Shown piece after piece: positions 1 through 7,657 of a stretch of 64,000 bases of DNA (its first letter is position 1; each line of letters starts with the position of its first letter). The DNA comes from a virus, in the IMG/VR virus record IMGVR_UViG_3300028024_000105, positions 1-64,000 of that record; one strand, given 5' to 3'. Both the position numbers and the translations under genes were made by a program. The notes under the pieces were generated by a model. It had not been told where the DNA came from, did not search any database, and saw nothing but the letters and a program-made list of their open reading frames with translations.

Positions 1-2
1 CC

Positions 3-350
3 GACGAGATGTTGGCCCGCCACTCCTTCGAGCACCTGTCGATCACAGAGGCGCGCTCGGCGCTCGTCAACCTGAACACGGTCATGAAGCTGGGCGGCGA
101 GCTGGTGCTCGACGTTCCGGATCACGAGGAGACGCTGCGGCTCTACCGTGAGACCGGCGACGAGTTTTACGTCCGCCACCTGCTCGGCCCGCGCCGCAAC
201 GACTACGGCTACCACTGCATGTCGTTCACCCCGGAACGGCTCACGACCCTGGTTCAGGAGTACGGCTTCGAGTTCAAGCAGTCGGAGCCCAACATCCACA
301 TCTACCCGGCCATCTGCCTGCGCTTCGTGAAGCTCGGAAATTCGAAATAG
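3..350 (+). CDS. SAM-dependent methyltransferase, C-terminal part
   Basis: The reading frame is open from the first base, so the gene starts outside the window and only about 116 residues are seen. The visible part has features of the second half of a class I SAM-dependent methyltransferase: an ARHSFEHLS segment like the ASHVLEHL region of type 11 methylases, a GGELVLDVPD strand, and a CMSFTPERL stretch. The cofactor-binding motif I would lie upstream. It sits at the head of a glycosyltransferase block, so a sugar or glycan substrate is likely, but this is inference. Confidence 0.7.
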   Translation, partial: DEMLARHSFEHLSITEARSALVNLNTVMKLGGELVLDVPDHEETLRLYRETGDEFYVRHLLGPRRNDYGYHCMSFTPERLTTLVQEYGFEFKQSEPNIHIYPAICLRFVKLGNSK

Positions 351-369
351 TTTCGGCCGGGCGTCCTAC
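341..369 (+). promoter_or_regulatory. Phage promoter candidate, GCGTCCTAC class
   Basis: TTCGA at 341-345, exactly 15 bases, then GCGTCCTAC at 361-369; the ATG of the next gene follows at 376. This is one of the best matches to an element that recurs through the window. Confidence 0.6.
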
Positions 370-375
370 GAATCA

Positions 376-1074
376 ATGAGTGCGCCACTTCTAAGCATTG
401 TGGTCGGAACGCTGGACCGCCCCGATCAGATCAAAGCGTGCATCCAGTCGGTGATCGCCCACACCGACATCCCCTACGAGCTGATCATCACGGACGCAGG
501 GCGGCGACCCATCGCTCTCGAGCCCCACCCTGACGAGATCAAGCTGATTCGGGAGTGGCCGCGCGAGGGGCACGCGAAGGGCTACAACAAGGCGTTCCGG
601 TCGGCCAAGGGCAAGTACGTCTGCTGGCTGAACGACGACGCCCGCTGCACCCCGGGCTGGGCGCGCACGGCCGCCGCGTTCATGGAAGACAACGCCTGGT
701 GCGGGCTCGGCGCTTTCTATTACTCCGAGCACGGCTGCTGCTACCACGTGAACTTCTACAAGGACCTGATCTACGCGAACTTCGGGATGATCTCGCGTGC
801 GTTCGGGGACGAGATCGAGTGGTTCGACGAGTGCGTGCGCATGTACGGCGCCGACAACTCGCTGACCTTCAAGACGATCCTAGCCGGACGCGGCGTCTGC
901 GGCATACCCGGCGCCAAGCTCCAGCACCTGCCGGTCATGGATCAGCAGCGCATGGAGAACGTCGCGGGCCAGAAGGCCGACGAGCGGAACCTGCTCGTCA
1001 AGTACGGCCCCTACATCCAGAAGATGCAGGACATGATGGCCCGGTACCCCACGACACCACTTCGAACCCACTAA
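376..1074 (+). CDS. Family 2-like glycosyltransferase
   Basis: 232 residues with a GT-A fold. The start LLSIVVGTLDRPDQIKACI is the usual nucleotide-sugar-binding beginning of GT2 enzymes, and WLNDDA near residue 88 is the DXD-like metal and sugar-nucleotide site. No membrane segment is seen, so it should act in the cytoplasm on a soluble or membrane-attached acceptor. The ATG is chosen because it follows the GCGTCCTAC box at the usual short distance. Donor and acceptor cannot be told from sequence. Confidence 0.85.
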   Translation: MSAPLLSIVVGTLDRPDQIKACIQSVIAHTDIPYELIITDAGRRPIALEPHPDEIKLIREWPREGHAKGYNKAFRSAKGKYVCWLNDDARCTPGWARTAAAFMEDNAWCGLGAFYYSEHGCCYHVNFYKDLIYANFGMISRAFGDEIEWFDECVRMYGADNSLTFKTILAGRGVCGIPGAKLQHLPVMDQQRMENVAGQKADERNLLVKYGPYIQKMQDMMARYPTTPLRTH

Positions 1075-1085
1075 CCCGAGGAAGT

Positions 1086-1490
1086 ATGAACATTTCCAAG
1101 CTGCCCGTCACGACCCACGCCACCCCCGCACGCGGAGACCTGTCGGTGGTGAACGCCAACGAGATCCCGTTCGATGTCAAGCGGGTCTTCTGGATCTCTC
1201 GGATGCCCGTGCTCGCGCGCCGGGGTGGCCACGCGCATCGAGAGGGGCACCAGTTCCTGATCGTACCGCACGGCTCCATCCAGATCGTCGCCTGCGGGCC
1301 GGGCATGGTGAAGACCAAGTTCAACCTGGCGCGGCCGGAAGAGGCTCTCTACGTGCCCCCGCTCCACTGGCTGGAGATCACGAACACGAACGCCAAGACC
1401 GCGCTGGTGGTCCTGGCTTCCAACGAGTACAGCGAGAAGGACTACATCCGTGACTTCGCCCAGTTCCAAGAAATGGCTCGTTCCGTATAA
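1086..1490 (+). CDS. FdtA/QdtA-like sugar 3,4-ketoisomerase (cupin)
   Basis: 134 residues matching the WxcM-like cupin family. RGDLSVV, PFDVKRVFWI and RGGHAHREGHQFL are the family signature, with the histidines of HAHREGH in the usual place for the active site. Family members convert dTDP-4-keto-6-deoxyglucose to the 3-keto isomer, the step before 3-amination. The next gene is a matching aminotransferase that overlaps it by 41 bp in another frame, so the pair can make a dTDP-3-amino-3,6-dideoxyhexose if dTDP-4-keto-6-deoxyglucose is supplied from elsewhere or by the host. The exact product (Fuc3N or Qui3N type) is not decided by sequence alone. Confidence 0.82.
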   Translation: MNISKLPVTTHATPARGDLSVVNANEIPFDVKRVFWISRMPVLARRGGHAHREGHQFLIVPHGSIQIVACGPGMVKTKFNLARPEEALYVPPLHWLEITNTNAKTALVVLASNEYSEKDYIRDFAQFQEMARSV

Positions 1491-2562
1491 CGATCTCCGG
1501 CCGCAGCTCCTTCACGAGCGCCGCGAGATCCTGAGCGCGGTCGAACGCGTCCTGCTCTCTGGGTCCCTGGTCATGGGGCAGGAGTGCGAGGCGTTCGAGC
1601 AGGAGTTGGCAAAGAAGTACGGCTACAAGCGCGCCGTCGGCGTCGCCAGCGGGACGGACGCTCTCGAGCTGGCGCTGCGATGCTTCGCTCGCGGCGGGGA
1701 CGTCCTGACCGTCGCCAACAGCGCCCCGGCCACGGTCGCAGCCATCATCCGGGCCGGATGCAAGCCGGTCTTCTGCGAAGTGGACGTGCGCGGCCTGATG
1801 AATCCGAAGCTGCTGGGCCACTTCCTCACCAAGGACACGAAGGCCATCGTTCCGGTCGATCTGTACGGACAGTGGTGCGACCGCCGGGCAATCGTCGAAT
1901 TCGCGAAGCAGCACAAGCTCAGGGTGATCGAGGACGCTGCGCAGGCGTACGGATCGGGGCACTTTCCGGCTGATCTGCCGGATGCCATGTGCTTCAGCTT
2001 CTATCCCACCAAGGCACTGGGCGCCCTGGGCGACGGTGGCGCCGTGCTCACGAACGACCCGGACGCCGAGACCAACATGCGCGAGCTGCGGTTCTACGGG
2101 ATCGCCGACCGCAAGTCCCTCTTCCAGATCCAGATGGGATTCAATTCCCGCCTGGACGAAGTGCAGGCCGCCATCCTTCGTGGCCGAGCGATGCACGTGC
2201 TCGAGGCTCGTGCACAGCGCTGCGGCATCGCGCAGAGATACGACGAGGACCTGCCCCAAGCGTTCCTGTCGCACGGCTACGACTGCAACCTGAACTACCA
2301 CATCTTCGACATCCACGTGCCAAACCGGGACTGGTTCCAGATGAAGCTGCGCGAGCTGGGGGTCGACACCACCGTCCACTATCCGGTCCCGGCGCATCGG
2401 CAGGTCCCGACGGAGGTCAAGGAACGCGTGTTGCCGATGACCGAACGGTTCTGCGCCACCACGCTGTCTCTGCCGTGCTGGTCCGGCATGACCGACGAAC
2501 AAGTCCAGCTCGTGATCGACAGCGTCTGCGAAGTGGCCGAAGTCAAGGAGCCCAAGTCGTGA
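1450..2562 (+). CDS. DegT/DnrJ/EryC1 sugar aminotransferase
   Basis: 370 residues, full length for the PLP-dependent sugar aminotransferase family. Visible features are VGVASGTDALELAL (cofactor phosphate region), VIEDAAQAYG (Asp that contacts the pyridine nitrogen) and SFYPTKALGALGDGGA with the Schiff-base lysine. Together with the ketoisomerase just upstream it should transfer an amino group to C3 of a dTDP-3-keto sugar. GTG at 1450 is the only good start upstream of the conserved VPYNDL segment and gives a 41-bp overlap. Substrate is inferred from the neighbour. Confidence 0.88.
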   Translation: MTSPSSKKWLVPYNDLRPQLLHERREILSAVERVLLSGSLVMGQECEAFEQELAKKYGYKRAVGVASGTDALELALRCFARGGDVLTVANSAPATVAAIIRAGCKPVFCEVDVRGLMNPKLLGHFLTKDTKAIVPVDLYGQWCDRRAIVEFAKQHKLRVIEDAAQAYGSGHFPADLPDAMCFSFYPTKALGALGDGGAVLTNDPDAETNMRELRFYGIADRKSLFQIQMGFNSRLDEVQAAILRGRAMHVLEARAQRCGIAQRYDEDLPQAFLSHGYDCNLNYHIFDIHVPNRDWFQMKLRELGVDTTVHYPVPAHRQVPTEVKERVLPMTERFCATTLSLPCWSGMTDEQVQLVIDSVCEVAEVKEPKS

Positions 2563-3611
2563 AGATCGCCTTCATCGACACCTACTACCCGCCGGTTCTG
2601 GCCAAGGCCGTGAACGACAGCTATCGCGCGCGGCTCTGGGATCTGCTCGGCAGGTACTTCGGGACGTCCTTCTTCTACTCCGAGGCGTTTCGCGTCTTCG
2701 GCTGGGATGTCCTGGACATCATCGCCAACGACGACGTCGGCCGCCAGTTGTGGTGCAAGGAGATGGGGATCGACTACAACACCAACGAAGTGTCGGTCGT
2801 CGACCAGCTCGTGATCTTCGAGCCCGACATCGTCTACTGCCAAGACCTGAACTTCTTCCCGGCCGCCATGATCCGAGAGCTGAAGCGGAAGTACGGGTGG
2901 AGGTTCGTGGCACAGCATTCCTGTCCGTGGGCCGGGGACGCTCAGGTGAGGGCGTTCGACCTAGTCTTCACGTCGTTCCCGCATTATGTCGGTCGGATCG
3001 CCGCGCTCGGCGTGCACGCTGGCTTCCTGCCCATCGCGTTCGGCCATCAGGTGCTGGATCACGTCGAGCCGATCCGCCGGGACATTAAGGTCTCATTCGT
3101 GGGCGGCCTGAACGGCGACCGTGGGCACTGGAGCGCGGGCACCGAGATGATGGAGCGCATCGCCGAAGAAGTCCCGGGCTTCAAGTGGTGGGGCTACTTC
3201 ATCGGTGACAGCTCGAAGCATCCCGCGCTCGTCAAGACGTATCAGGGCGAGGCGTGGGGGCTCGACATGTACAAGGTGTACGCCCGCAGCGAGATGGTCG
3301 TGAACCGTCACGGTGAAGTGGCCGAAGGCTACTCGAACAACATGCGGATGTTCGAGACGACCGGCTGCGGTGCGCTGCTCCTGACCGAGGCATCCAAGAA
3401 CCTGGACACCTACTTCCGACCCGGGGTCGAGTGCCTGGCCTACCGCGAGCCCGGCGAACTGATCGACGTCATCAACAAGGCTCTCCTCTGGAGTCCCGAC
3501 CTGGTCGCCCAGATCGCGGAGGCGGGGCAGGCCCGCACCATGTCCGAGCACACCTACGAGCGCCGTCTGCACGCCATCGAGCCGATTCTCCGCTCGATGC
3601 GCGGAGATTAG
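2559..3611 (+). CDS. GT-B glycosyltransferase (CgeB / Glyco_trans_1_2 type)
   Basis: 350 residues starting at a GTG that overlaps the previous stop in a GTGA. The C-terminal third has the PF13524-like signature: MRMFETTGCGALLLTE, then FRPGVECLAYREPGEL and a HTYERR segment near the end. This domain is common in phage and bacterial genes that glycosylate spores, flagella or surface proteins. Cytoplasmic, no membrane segment. The coupling to the two amino-sugar genes suggests it may use their product. Confidence 0.78.
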   Translation: MKIAFIDTYYPPVLAKAVNDSYRARLWDLLGRYFGTSFFYSEAFRVFGWDVLDIIANDDVGRQLWCKEMGIDYNTNEVSVVDQLVIFEPDIVYCQDLNFFPAAMIRELKRKYGWRFVAQHSCPWAGDAQVRAFDLVFTSFPHYVGRIAALGVHAGFLPIAFGHQVLDHVEPIRRDIKVSFVGGLNGDRGHWSAGTEMMERIAEEVPGFKWWGYFIGDSSKHPALVKTYQGEAWGLDMYKVYARSEMVVNRHGEVAEGYSNNMRMFETTGCGALLLTEASKNLDTYFRPGVECLAYREPGELIDVINKALLWSPDLVAQIAEAGQARTMSEHTYERRLHAIEPILRSMRGD

Positions 3612-3631
3612 GTCCACTATTCTCCGCAGCG

Positions 3632-3660
3632 TCGATCATTCCTTTGTACCCGCGTCCTAC
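3632..3660 (+). promoter_or_regulatory. Phage promoter candidate, GCGTCCTAC class
   Basis: TCGAT at 3632-3636, 15 bases, GCGTCCTAC at 3652-3660, then five bases and the GTG start at 3666. Confidence 0.55.
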
Positions 3661-3665
3661 AGAAC

Positions 3666-4571
3666 GTGAGGCATTACTGCACGCTCTTCAACATGGCGTA
3701 TGCGGCCAAGGGGCTCGCGCTCTACCAGAGCCTCGACCGCCACTCCGTCGATCCCTGGACGCTCCATGTCCTGCCGATGGATCGGAAGACCTACGACTTC
3801 CTCTGCTTCATGAAGCTGTCCGGGTACGGGAACATGGTTCTGCTGGACCCGGACGAGGTCATGAACGGCCAGTTCTCGAACTCGGTGCGCGGGCGAGACA
3901 TCGCCTACACCTGCTTCTCGGCGACCCCGTGGTTGATGCGGGTCGTGGCAGGCTGGAATCTATTGGAAGAGATCACGTATCTGGACTCCGATCTCTACTT
4001 CTTCTCGGACCCGATGAAAATCCATCGGCAGATCAACTTCGACAAGGACGTCGCCATCGTCCCGCATCGGTTCCTGAAGCACGACGTCGAACGTCTCCGA
4101 CCGAGCGGACAATTCAACGTCTCGTGGGTCACGATCAGAACTGACGGCGGCACGGGCAGGCGCATCCTGAACCAGTGGACGGAGCAGGTTCTCGCCAAGT
4201 GCGACCGCGAATCTTGCGGCGACCAGAAGTACCTCGACACCTGGCCCGACCAGCTCCACAAGAGGCTGCACATCCTCGAGGACCACGGCATCGGTGTGGC
4301 GCCGTGGAACGCGGACCGCTACAAGTTCGTGCCGGGTCCCGGGATCTTCAACACGGACCTGCCCTCGCAAGACCGCCCCGAGCCCGTCGTGTTCTACCAC
4401 TTCCACGAGCTGAAGCGGCGCGGACCCAACGACTACTACCTGACCGGCTACAAGCTGCCGGACGCCTGTGTCGACCTGATCTACAAACCCTACCTCGAGC
4501 AGCTCGAAGGCTTCGAGAAGATCATCGAGGAGTATCAGAGGAGCAGACCATGCTTAAAGTTTACTACCTGA
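3666..4571 (+). CDS. GT-A glycosyltransferase (GT8-like)
   Basis: 301 residues. ITYLDSDLYFFSDP near residue 105 is the classical DXD motif region of GT8-type retaining glycosyltransferases, preceded by an N-terminal half typical of that fold (CTLFNMAYAAKGLALYQSL). HFHELKRR near residue 245 fits the second metal-binding region of the family. The start is a GTG placed five bases after the promoter box. The 3' end overlaps the next gene by 22 bp. Confidence 0.78.
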   Translation: MRHYCTLFNMAYAAKGLALYQSLDRHSVDPWTLHVLPMDRKTYDFLCFMKLSGYGNMVLLDPDEVMNGQFSNSVRGRDIAYTCFSATPWLMRVVAGWNLLEEITYLDSDLYFFSDPMKIHRQINFDKDVAIVPHRFLKHDVERLRPSGQFNVSWVTIRTDGGTGRRILNQWTEQVLAKCDRESCGDQKYLDTWPDQLHKRLHILEDHGIGVAPWNADRYKFVPGPGIFNTDLPSQDRPEPVVFYHFHELKRRGPNDYYLTGYKLPDACVDLIYKPYLEQLEGFEKIIEEYQRSRPCLKFTT

Positions 4572-5494
4572 CCGCCGAGCAGCTCGCGACCGTGGGCTAT
4601 CACAAGATCGACCCGATGCGCTTCAACAACGTGCAGGAAGTCGCGAGCGCCGAAGAGGCCGACCTGGTCGTCATCCCTCTGCCGCTCCGCGACATCATCG
4701 ACGGCAACGGAACCGGCGTGTTCCTCGACAACGAGGGGCTGGCCCGGATCATCAAGGCGTTCAACCTGGACGAGCGGCGCGTCACTGCCTACGACTGCAG
4801 CGACTGGTACGAGGACTACGAGCTGCACCCGAACTGCCTCTTCATCCGCTGCAACACCAAGAAGTGGTACCTACAGAAGATGCCGCGCACGATCTCGTGG
4901 CCGTGGCCGGTCGAGAACTGGGCCGAGGTTGTGCCGTTGCCGCCGGGCGGCTTCAAGTACGACGTCAGCGGCCACATGTGGATGTCCAGCCACGTCCGGC
5001 AGTCCGCCTGCGACAGCGTCAAGGCGACGTTCGGCGACCGCGCCGACATCGTCACCCGGAAGGAGTTCTGGGGCTACCTCGAGTACCAGAAGCCCGAGGA
5101 AGCCATGGCGATGAAGGCGGCCATGAAGCGGTCGATGCAGGAGAGCCGGATCGCGCTCTGCCCGTCGTCGATCCACGGCGTGTTCCCGTATCGCTTCTTC
5201 GAGGCACTGTCGTCGGGCCGGGTCCCGGCCCTGTTCTGCACGGACCACGTGTTCCCCTGGGAGAACAAGATCGACTACAGCTCCTGCTGCGCGCTCTTCC
5301 GCGAAGAGGACGCCCCAAACGCCGGTCGACTGATCAAGGAGTGGCTGTCGAAGCACTCCGACGAGGAGATCATCGAGATGGGCAAGCGGGGCCGGGCCTA
5401 CTGGGAGCAGTGGCTCGACCGGTCGAAGTTCGAGGATCTGAAGACCGTCGCCGTCGAGGAAGCTCTCGGGCGCGACGGCCTGTTGAGGTCGTAG
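4550..5494 (+). CDS. Exostosin-like glycosyltransferase (GT47-like)
   Basis: 314 residues. The central part RIALCPSSIHGVFPYRFFEA followed by a GRVPALFCTDHVFPW segment matches the nucleotide-sugar-binding region of exostosin-family enzymes. The ATG at 4550 has AGGAGCAG just upstream and overlaps the previous gene. It closes a co-oriented block of glycosyltransferases. Confidence 0.72.
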   Translation: MLKVYYLTAEQLATVGYHKIDPMRFNNVQEVASAEEADLVVIPLPLRDIIDGNGTGVFLDNEGLARIIKAFNLDERRVTAYDCSDWYEDYELHPNCLFIRCNTKKWYLQKMPRTISWPWPVENWAEVVPLPPGGFKYDVSGHMWMSSHVRQSACDSVKATFGDRADIVTRKEFWGYLEYQKPEEAMAMKAAMKRSMQESRIALCPSSIHGVFPYRFFEALSSGRVPALFCTDHVFPWENKIDYSSCCALFREEDAPNAGRLIKEWLSKHSDEEIIEMGKRGRAYWEQWLDRSKFEDLKTVAVEEALGRDGLLRS

Positions 5495-5495
5495 C

Positions 5496-5684
5496 ATGCC
5501 CGCGCTTCCGCACACCGGCAGGCGCGACTGCTGGTGCGAGCCGAAGGTCGCCCAGAACTGTCCCATCTGCAAGGGCAGCACGGCGAACCCGGCATGCTCG
5601 CGGTGTGATGGCAAGGGCATCGTCCCGCCCTACGACGACGGCTCCGTTCTCGTGATTCACCGGAAGAATCGAATCCGGAGATAG
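5496..5684 (+). CDS. Small zinc-finger protein, DnaJ-type CXXC pairs
   Basis: 62 residues with CWC, CPIC, and CSRCDGKG. The last is the CxxCxGxG-like repeat of DnaJ zinc fingers. It begins two bases after the glycosyltransferase stop, so it is translated in the same operon. Function unknown; a small metal-binding adaptor is the most one can say. Confidence 0.55.
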   Translation: MPALPHTGRRDCWCEPKVAQNCPICKGSTANPACSRCDGKGIVPPYDDGSVLVIHRKNRIRR

Positions 5685-5686
5685 GG

Positions 5687-5693
5687 GTCCAAG
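5687..5693 (+). promoter_or_regulatory. GTCCAAG element before a start codon
   Basis: GTCCAAG, five bases, GTG at 5699. The same spacing recurs before seven other genes in the window (see findings). Confidence 0.4.
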
Positions 5694-5698
5694 TGAAC

Positions 5699-6421
5699 GT
5701 GCACATCATCGTTCCCTCGTGCGCGGCCTACTCCGACGCATGGATTCCCTTCTTCACATTCCTCTACCGGTTCTGGCCTGGATGTCCGTATCCCGTCACG
5801 CTCGTGACGGACACCGTGCCACCCGAGCTGCGCGATTACGAACCGGCCAAGCCGACCGGCCTGCACGTCGTGGGCGCCGACAAGGGCTGGTGCAAGAACT
5901 TCCTATACGCCATCCAAGCCATCAAGCAGCAGCCCGAGTTCGTCCTCATGCTTCAAGAGGACTTCTGGTTGTCGGCGCCGCCGGACACGACCTACATCGA
6001 GCGCGCGCTGATGATCATGCGCGGAGATCCAACAGTCGCGTGCTTCCGGATCTACCCGTGCCCCGGCGCGGACAAGTACATCGGCTGGGCCGATCACGGC
6101 GAGATCAGCCTGGACGCGGCGTACCGCGTGAGCTGTCAAGCCGGGATCTGGAGGACCAGCGAGCTGGTGAAGATCCTGGAGCGCCTCGACACTCCGGCCG
6201 ACTTCGAGATCAAGGGTACGGAGTTCTTCAGGACCGAGCGCCCGGCTGCGCGATTCCTCTCGGTCAACCGCACGGAAGACCCCAACGCGTGGCCCTTCCA
6301 GTACATCTGCACGGCCATCGTACGAGGCCAATGGCTACCCGGTGCCCTCGAGTTCGCGCACTCCCAAGGGGTGCCCGTGGACATGTCGAGACGTTCCGTC
6401 ATGCGCGGTCCAAGTGTGTAG
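5699..6421 (+). CDS. Glycosyltransferase-like protein
   Basis: About 240 residues. It opens with a Rossmann-like HIIVPSCAAYSDAWIPFF strand and carries FVLMLQEDFWL near residue 85, which looks like the acidic donor site of GT-A enzymes that act on LPS or teichoic glycans. GTG 5699 is preferred over the in-frame GTG at 5693 because it keeps the five-base distance to GTCCAAG. Acceptor unknown. Confidence 0.6.
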   Translation: MHIIVPSCAAYSDAWIPFFTFLYRFWPGCPYPVTLVTDTVPPELRDYEPAKPTGLHVVGADKGWCKNFLYAIQAIKQQPEFVLMLQEDFWLSAPPDTTYIERALMIMRGDPTVACFRIYPCPGADKYIGWADHGEISLDAAYRVSCQAGIWRTSELVKILERLDTPADFEIKGTEFFRTERPAARFLSVNRTEDPNAWPFQYICTAIVRGQWLPGALEFAHSQGVPVDMSRRSVMRGPSV

Positions 6422-6439
6422 TTGGAAGGCAGTTACCCG

Positions 6440-6691
6440 ATGACCGACAGCGAAAAACTCGACAAGCTGAGAGCCGAGGTCGCAGAGATCAAGGGCAGTA
6501 TCAACACCCTCGCGGCCATGCACGGCAACACAGCCGCGCAGGTCTCCAAGCTCGAAGGCCGGGTATGGGGTCTGCTTGTGGCAGTTCTGGGCGCCTTCGG
6601 CACCGCCATCCTCTCCCTAGTCATGGCCAAGTCCAACCTCTCACACGTAGCATCCGCCGCGCGCGAAGTGCTCGCGGCCTTGATTCAGTAA
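6440..6691 (+). CDS. XhlA/holin-like small membrane protein
   Basis: 83 residues: an N-terminal amphipathic coiled coil (SEKLDKLRAEVAEIKGSI) followed by one transmembrane segment (VWGLLVAVLGAFGTAILSLV) and a short tail. This layout is that of XhlA-type hemolysin/holin accessory proteins that work with a holin in host lysis. ATG 6440 is chosen because GGAAGG lies about ten bases upstream; an in-frame TTG at 6422 is possible. It is followed by a lipoprotein gene, which also occurs in lysis cassettes, but no endolysin is seen nearby. Confidence 0.5.
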   Translation: MTDSEKLDKLRAEVAEIKGSINTLAAMHGNTAAQVSKLEGRVWGLLVAVLGAFGTAILSLVMAKSNLSHVASAAREVLAALIQ

Positions 6692-6703
6692 CCGGAGTAT
6701 CCC

Positions 6704-7189
6704 ATGAAGAAGTTCAATTGGCTCGTCGCGCTCGTCCTGTGTCTCGGCCTTTCCGTCCTGGGCGGCTGCGCCTTCGCACGACAGGTCGGGGATTTCCTGA
6801 CCGGGCATACGCCCGCCGTCGTCGACGACCCGAACACTCCCGAGGACGAGTCGCATCCGTCGGAAGACGTCCCTCCCGGGACGGCGCCGCTGGATCTGGT
6901 CTTCAAGGTGCTGGGCACCATCTTTCCCTTCCTCGCGGGCGGCGGCGGCCTGAGCGCCACGATTCGCTGGGTCTGGGTTGAGGCCCGGAAGCGCAACCTC
7001 GAAGGTATGTTCAAGTCCGTGGTCGTCGGCATCAAGGACGCCGTCGACGAGGCCAAGAACGGCAAGCTGGACAAGGCCGCCCTCTACGAATCCATTCAGG
7101 GCGCCCGAGACCTGTTCGCCAACCGCGACCTGTTCGACAAGATGGTCGACGAGATCAAGACGCTGCGGGACAAAGAGAATGGCGTCTAA
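6704..7189 (+). CDS. Lipoprotein, possible lysis or envelope protein
   Basis: 161 residues with a bacterial lipoprotein signal peptide: MKKFNW, a hydrophobic stretch and the lipobox LGGC ending at residue 23, so the mature protein would be a lipid-anchored envelope protein. A second weakly hydrophobic patch (IFPFLAGGGGLSATI) lies around residue 70, followed by a charged helical tail. GGAG precedes the ATG. Its place after an XhlA-like gene fits a spanin- or lysis-related role, but no spanin signature is seen. Confidence 0.55.
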   Translation: MKKFNWLVALVLCLGLSVLGGCAFARQVGDFLTGHTPAVVDDPNTPEDESHPSEDVPPGTAPLDLVFKVLGTIFPFLAGGGGLSATIRWVWVEARKRNLEGMFKSVVVGIKDAVDEAKNGKLDKAALYESIQGARDLFANRDLFDKMVDEIKTLRDKENGV

Positions 7190-7628
7190 GGTCAACGGGA
7201 CCTGGCGCGACTCTCTCGGCGAGAACGCCGAGTTCTGGCGCTGCTCTCGCGGAACCATCTTCTGCGGAGGCCAGTACCGGCCGAAGCTCGGGCTGTGCAC
7301 GAATTGCCGCACAGCCCGATACCACCAGCGGAAGGGAAAAGCGCTTCGCCGCCACGTGTTCAGCATCGTTCATCATCGAAGCGGCCGGACGAGACGATTC
7401 AATGGCGGTGGAGTGGTGAAGATCATCTACCTGCCTTCGCTCTTTCAAAGCAGGAGACGTATAGAAATGTCGTACGCGCGCGTCCTACATGAAAGAGTGA
7501 CGCGTACGACATTGCCTGCTTCCCAATCCGTAGTGGTTCTGAGCAACAAGCCACTGCCCGAGTTCTACGATCTCCTGGTAGTCCCCACCGGCTGCGCATC
7601 CGAGCGCAGCCCGAGCAACATCCTGTAG
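7179..7628 (+). CDS. Small cysteine-containing ORF, doubtful 3' half
   Basis: Open for 149 codons, overlapping the lipoprotein gene by 11 bp. The first 60 residues look protein-like, with FWRCSRGTIFCGGQY and GLCTNCRTARYH as a possible zinc ribbon. The second half is basic and low in protein character, and its DNA holds four perfect hairpins, so it may be non-coding. An inner ATG at 7467 with AGGAG upstream is an alternative start for a 53-residue peptide. Confidence 0.4.
   Translation: MASKVNGTWRDSLGENAEFWRCSRGTIFCGGQYRPKLGLCTNCRTARYHQRKGKALRRHVFSIVHHRSGRTRRFNGGGVVKIIYLPSLFQSRRRIEMSYARVLHERVTRTTLPASQSVVVLSNKPLPEFYDLLVVPTGCASERSPSNIL
7466..7513 (+). repeat. 13-bp perfect inverted repeat with promoter box in its loop
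   Basis: AATGTCGTACGCG at 7466-7478 and its exact reverse complement at 7501-7513. The 22-base loop contains GCGTCCTAC at 7480-7488. It can form a long hairpin or act as a dyad operator. Confidence 0.7.
7590..7611 (+). terminator. Perfect 8-bp hairpin, possible terminator
   Basis: GGCTGCGC, loop ATCCGA, GCGCAGCC. No uridine run follows, so it may instead be a structural element. It lies 46 bases before the metallophosphatase gene. Confidence 0.35.
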
Positions 7629-7657
7629 TTCGCCCACCTACCCGAAGGGAGCCCACC

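Noticed and set aside
555-1070. Long frame overlapping the first glycosyltransferase
   Set aside because: Low-complexity arginine-rich translation in an alternative frame of a clear gene; only its 3' end from 1086 is real.
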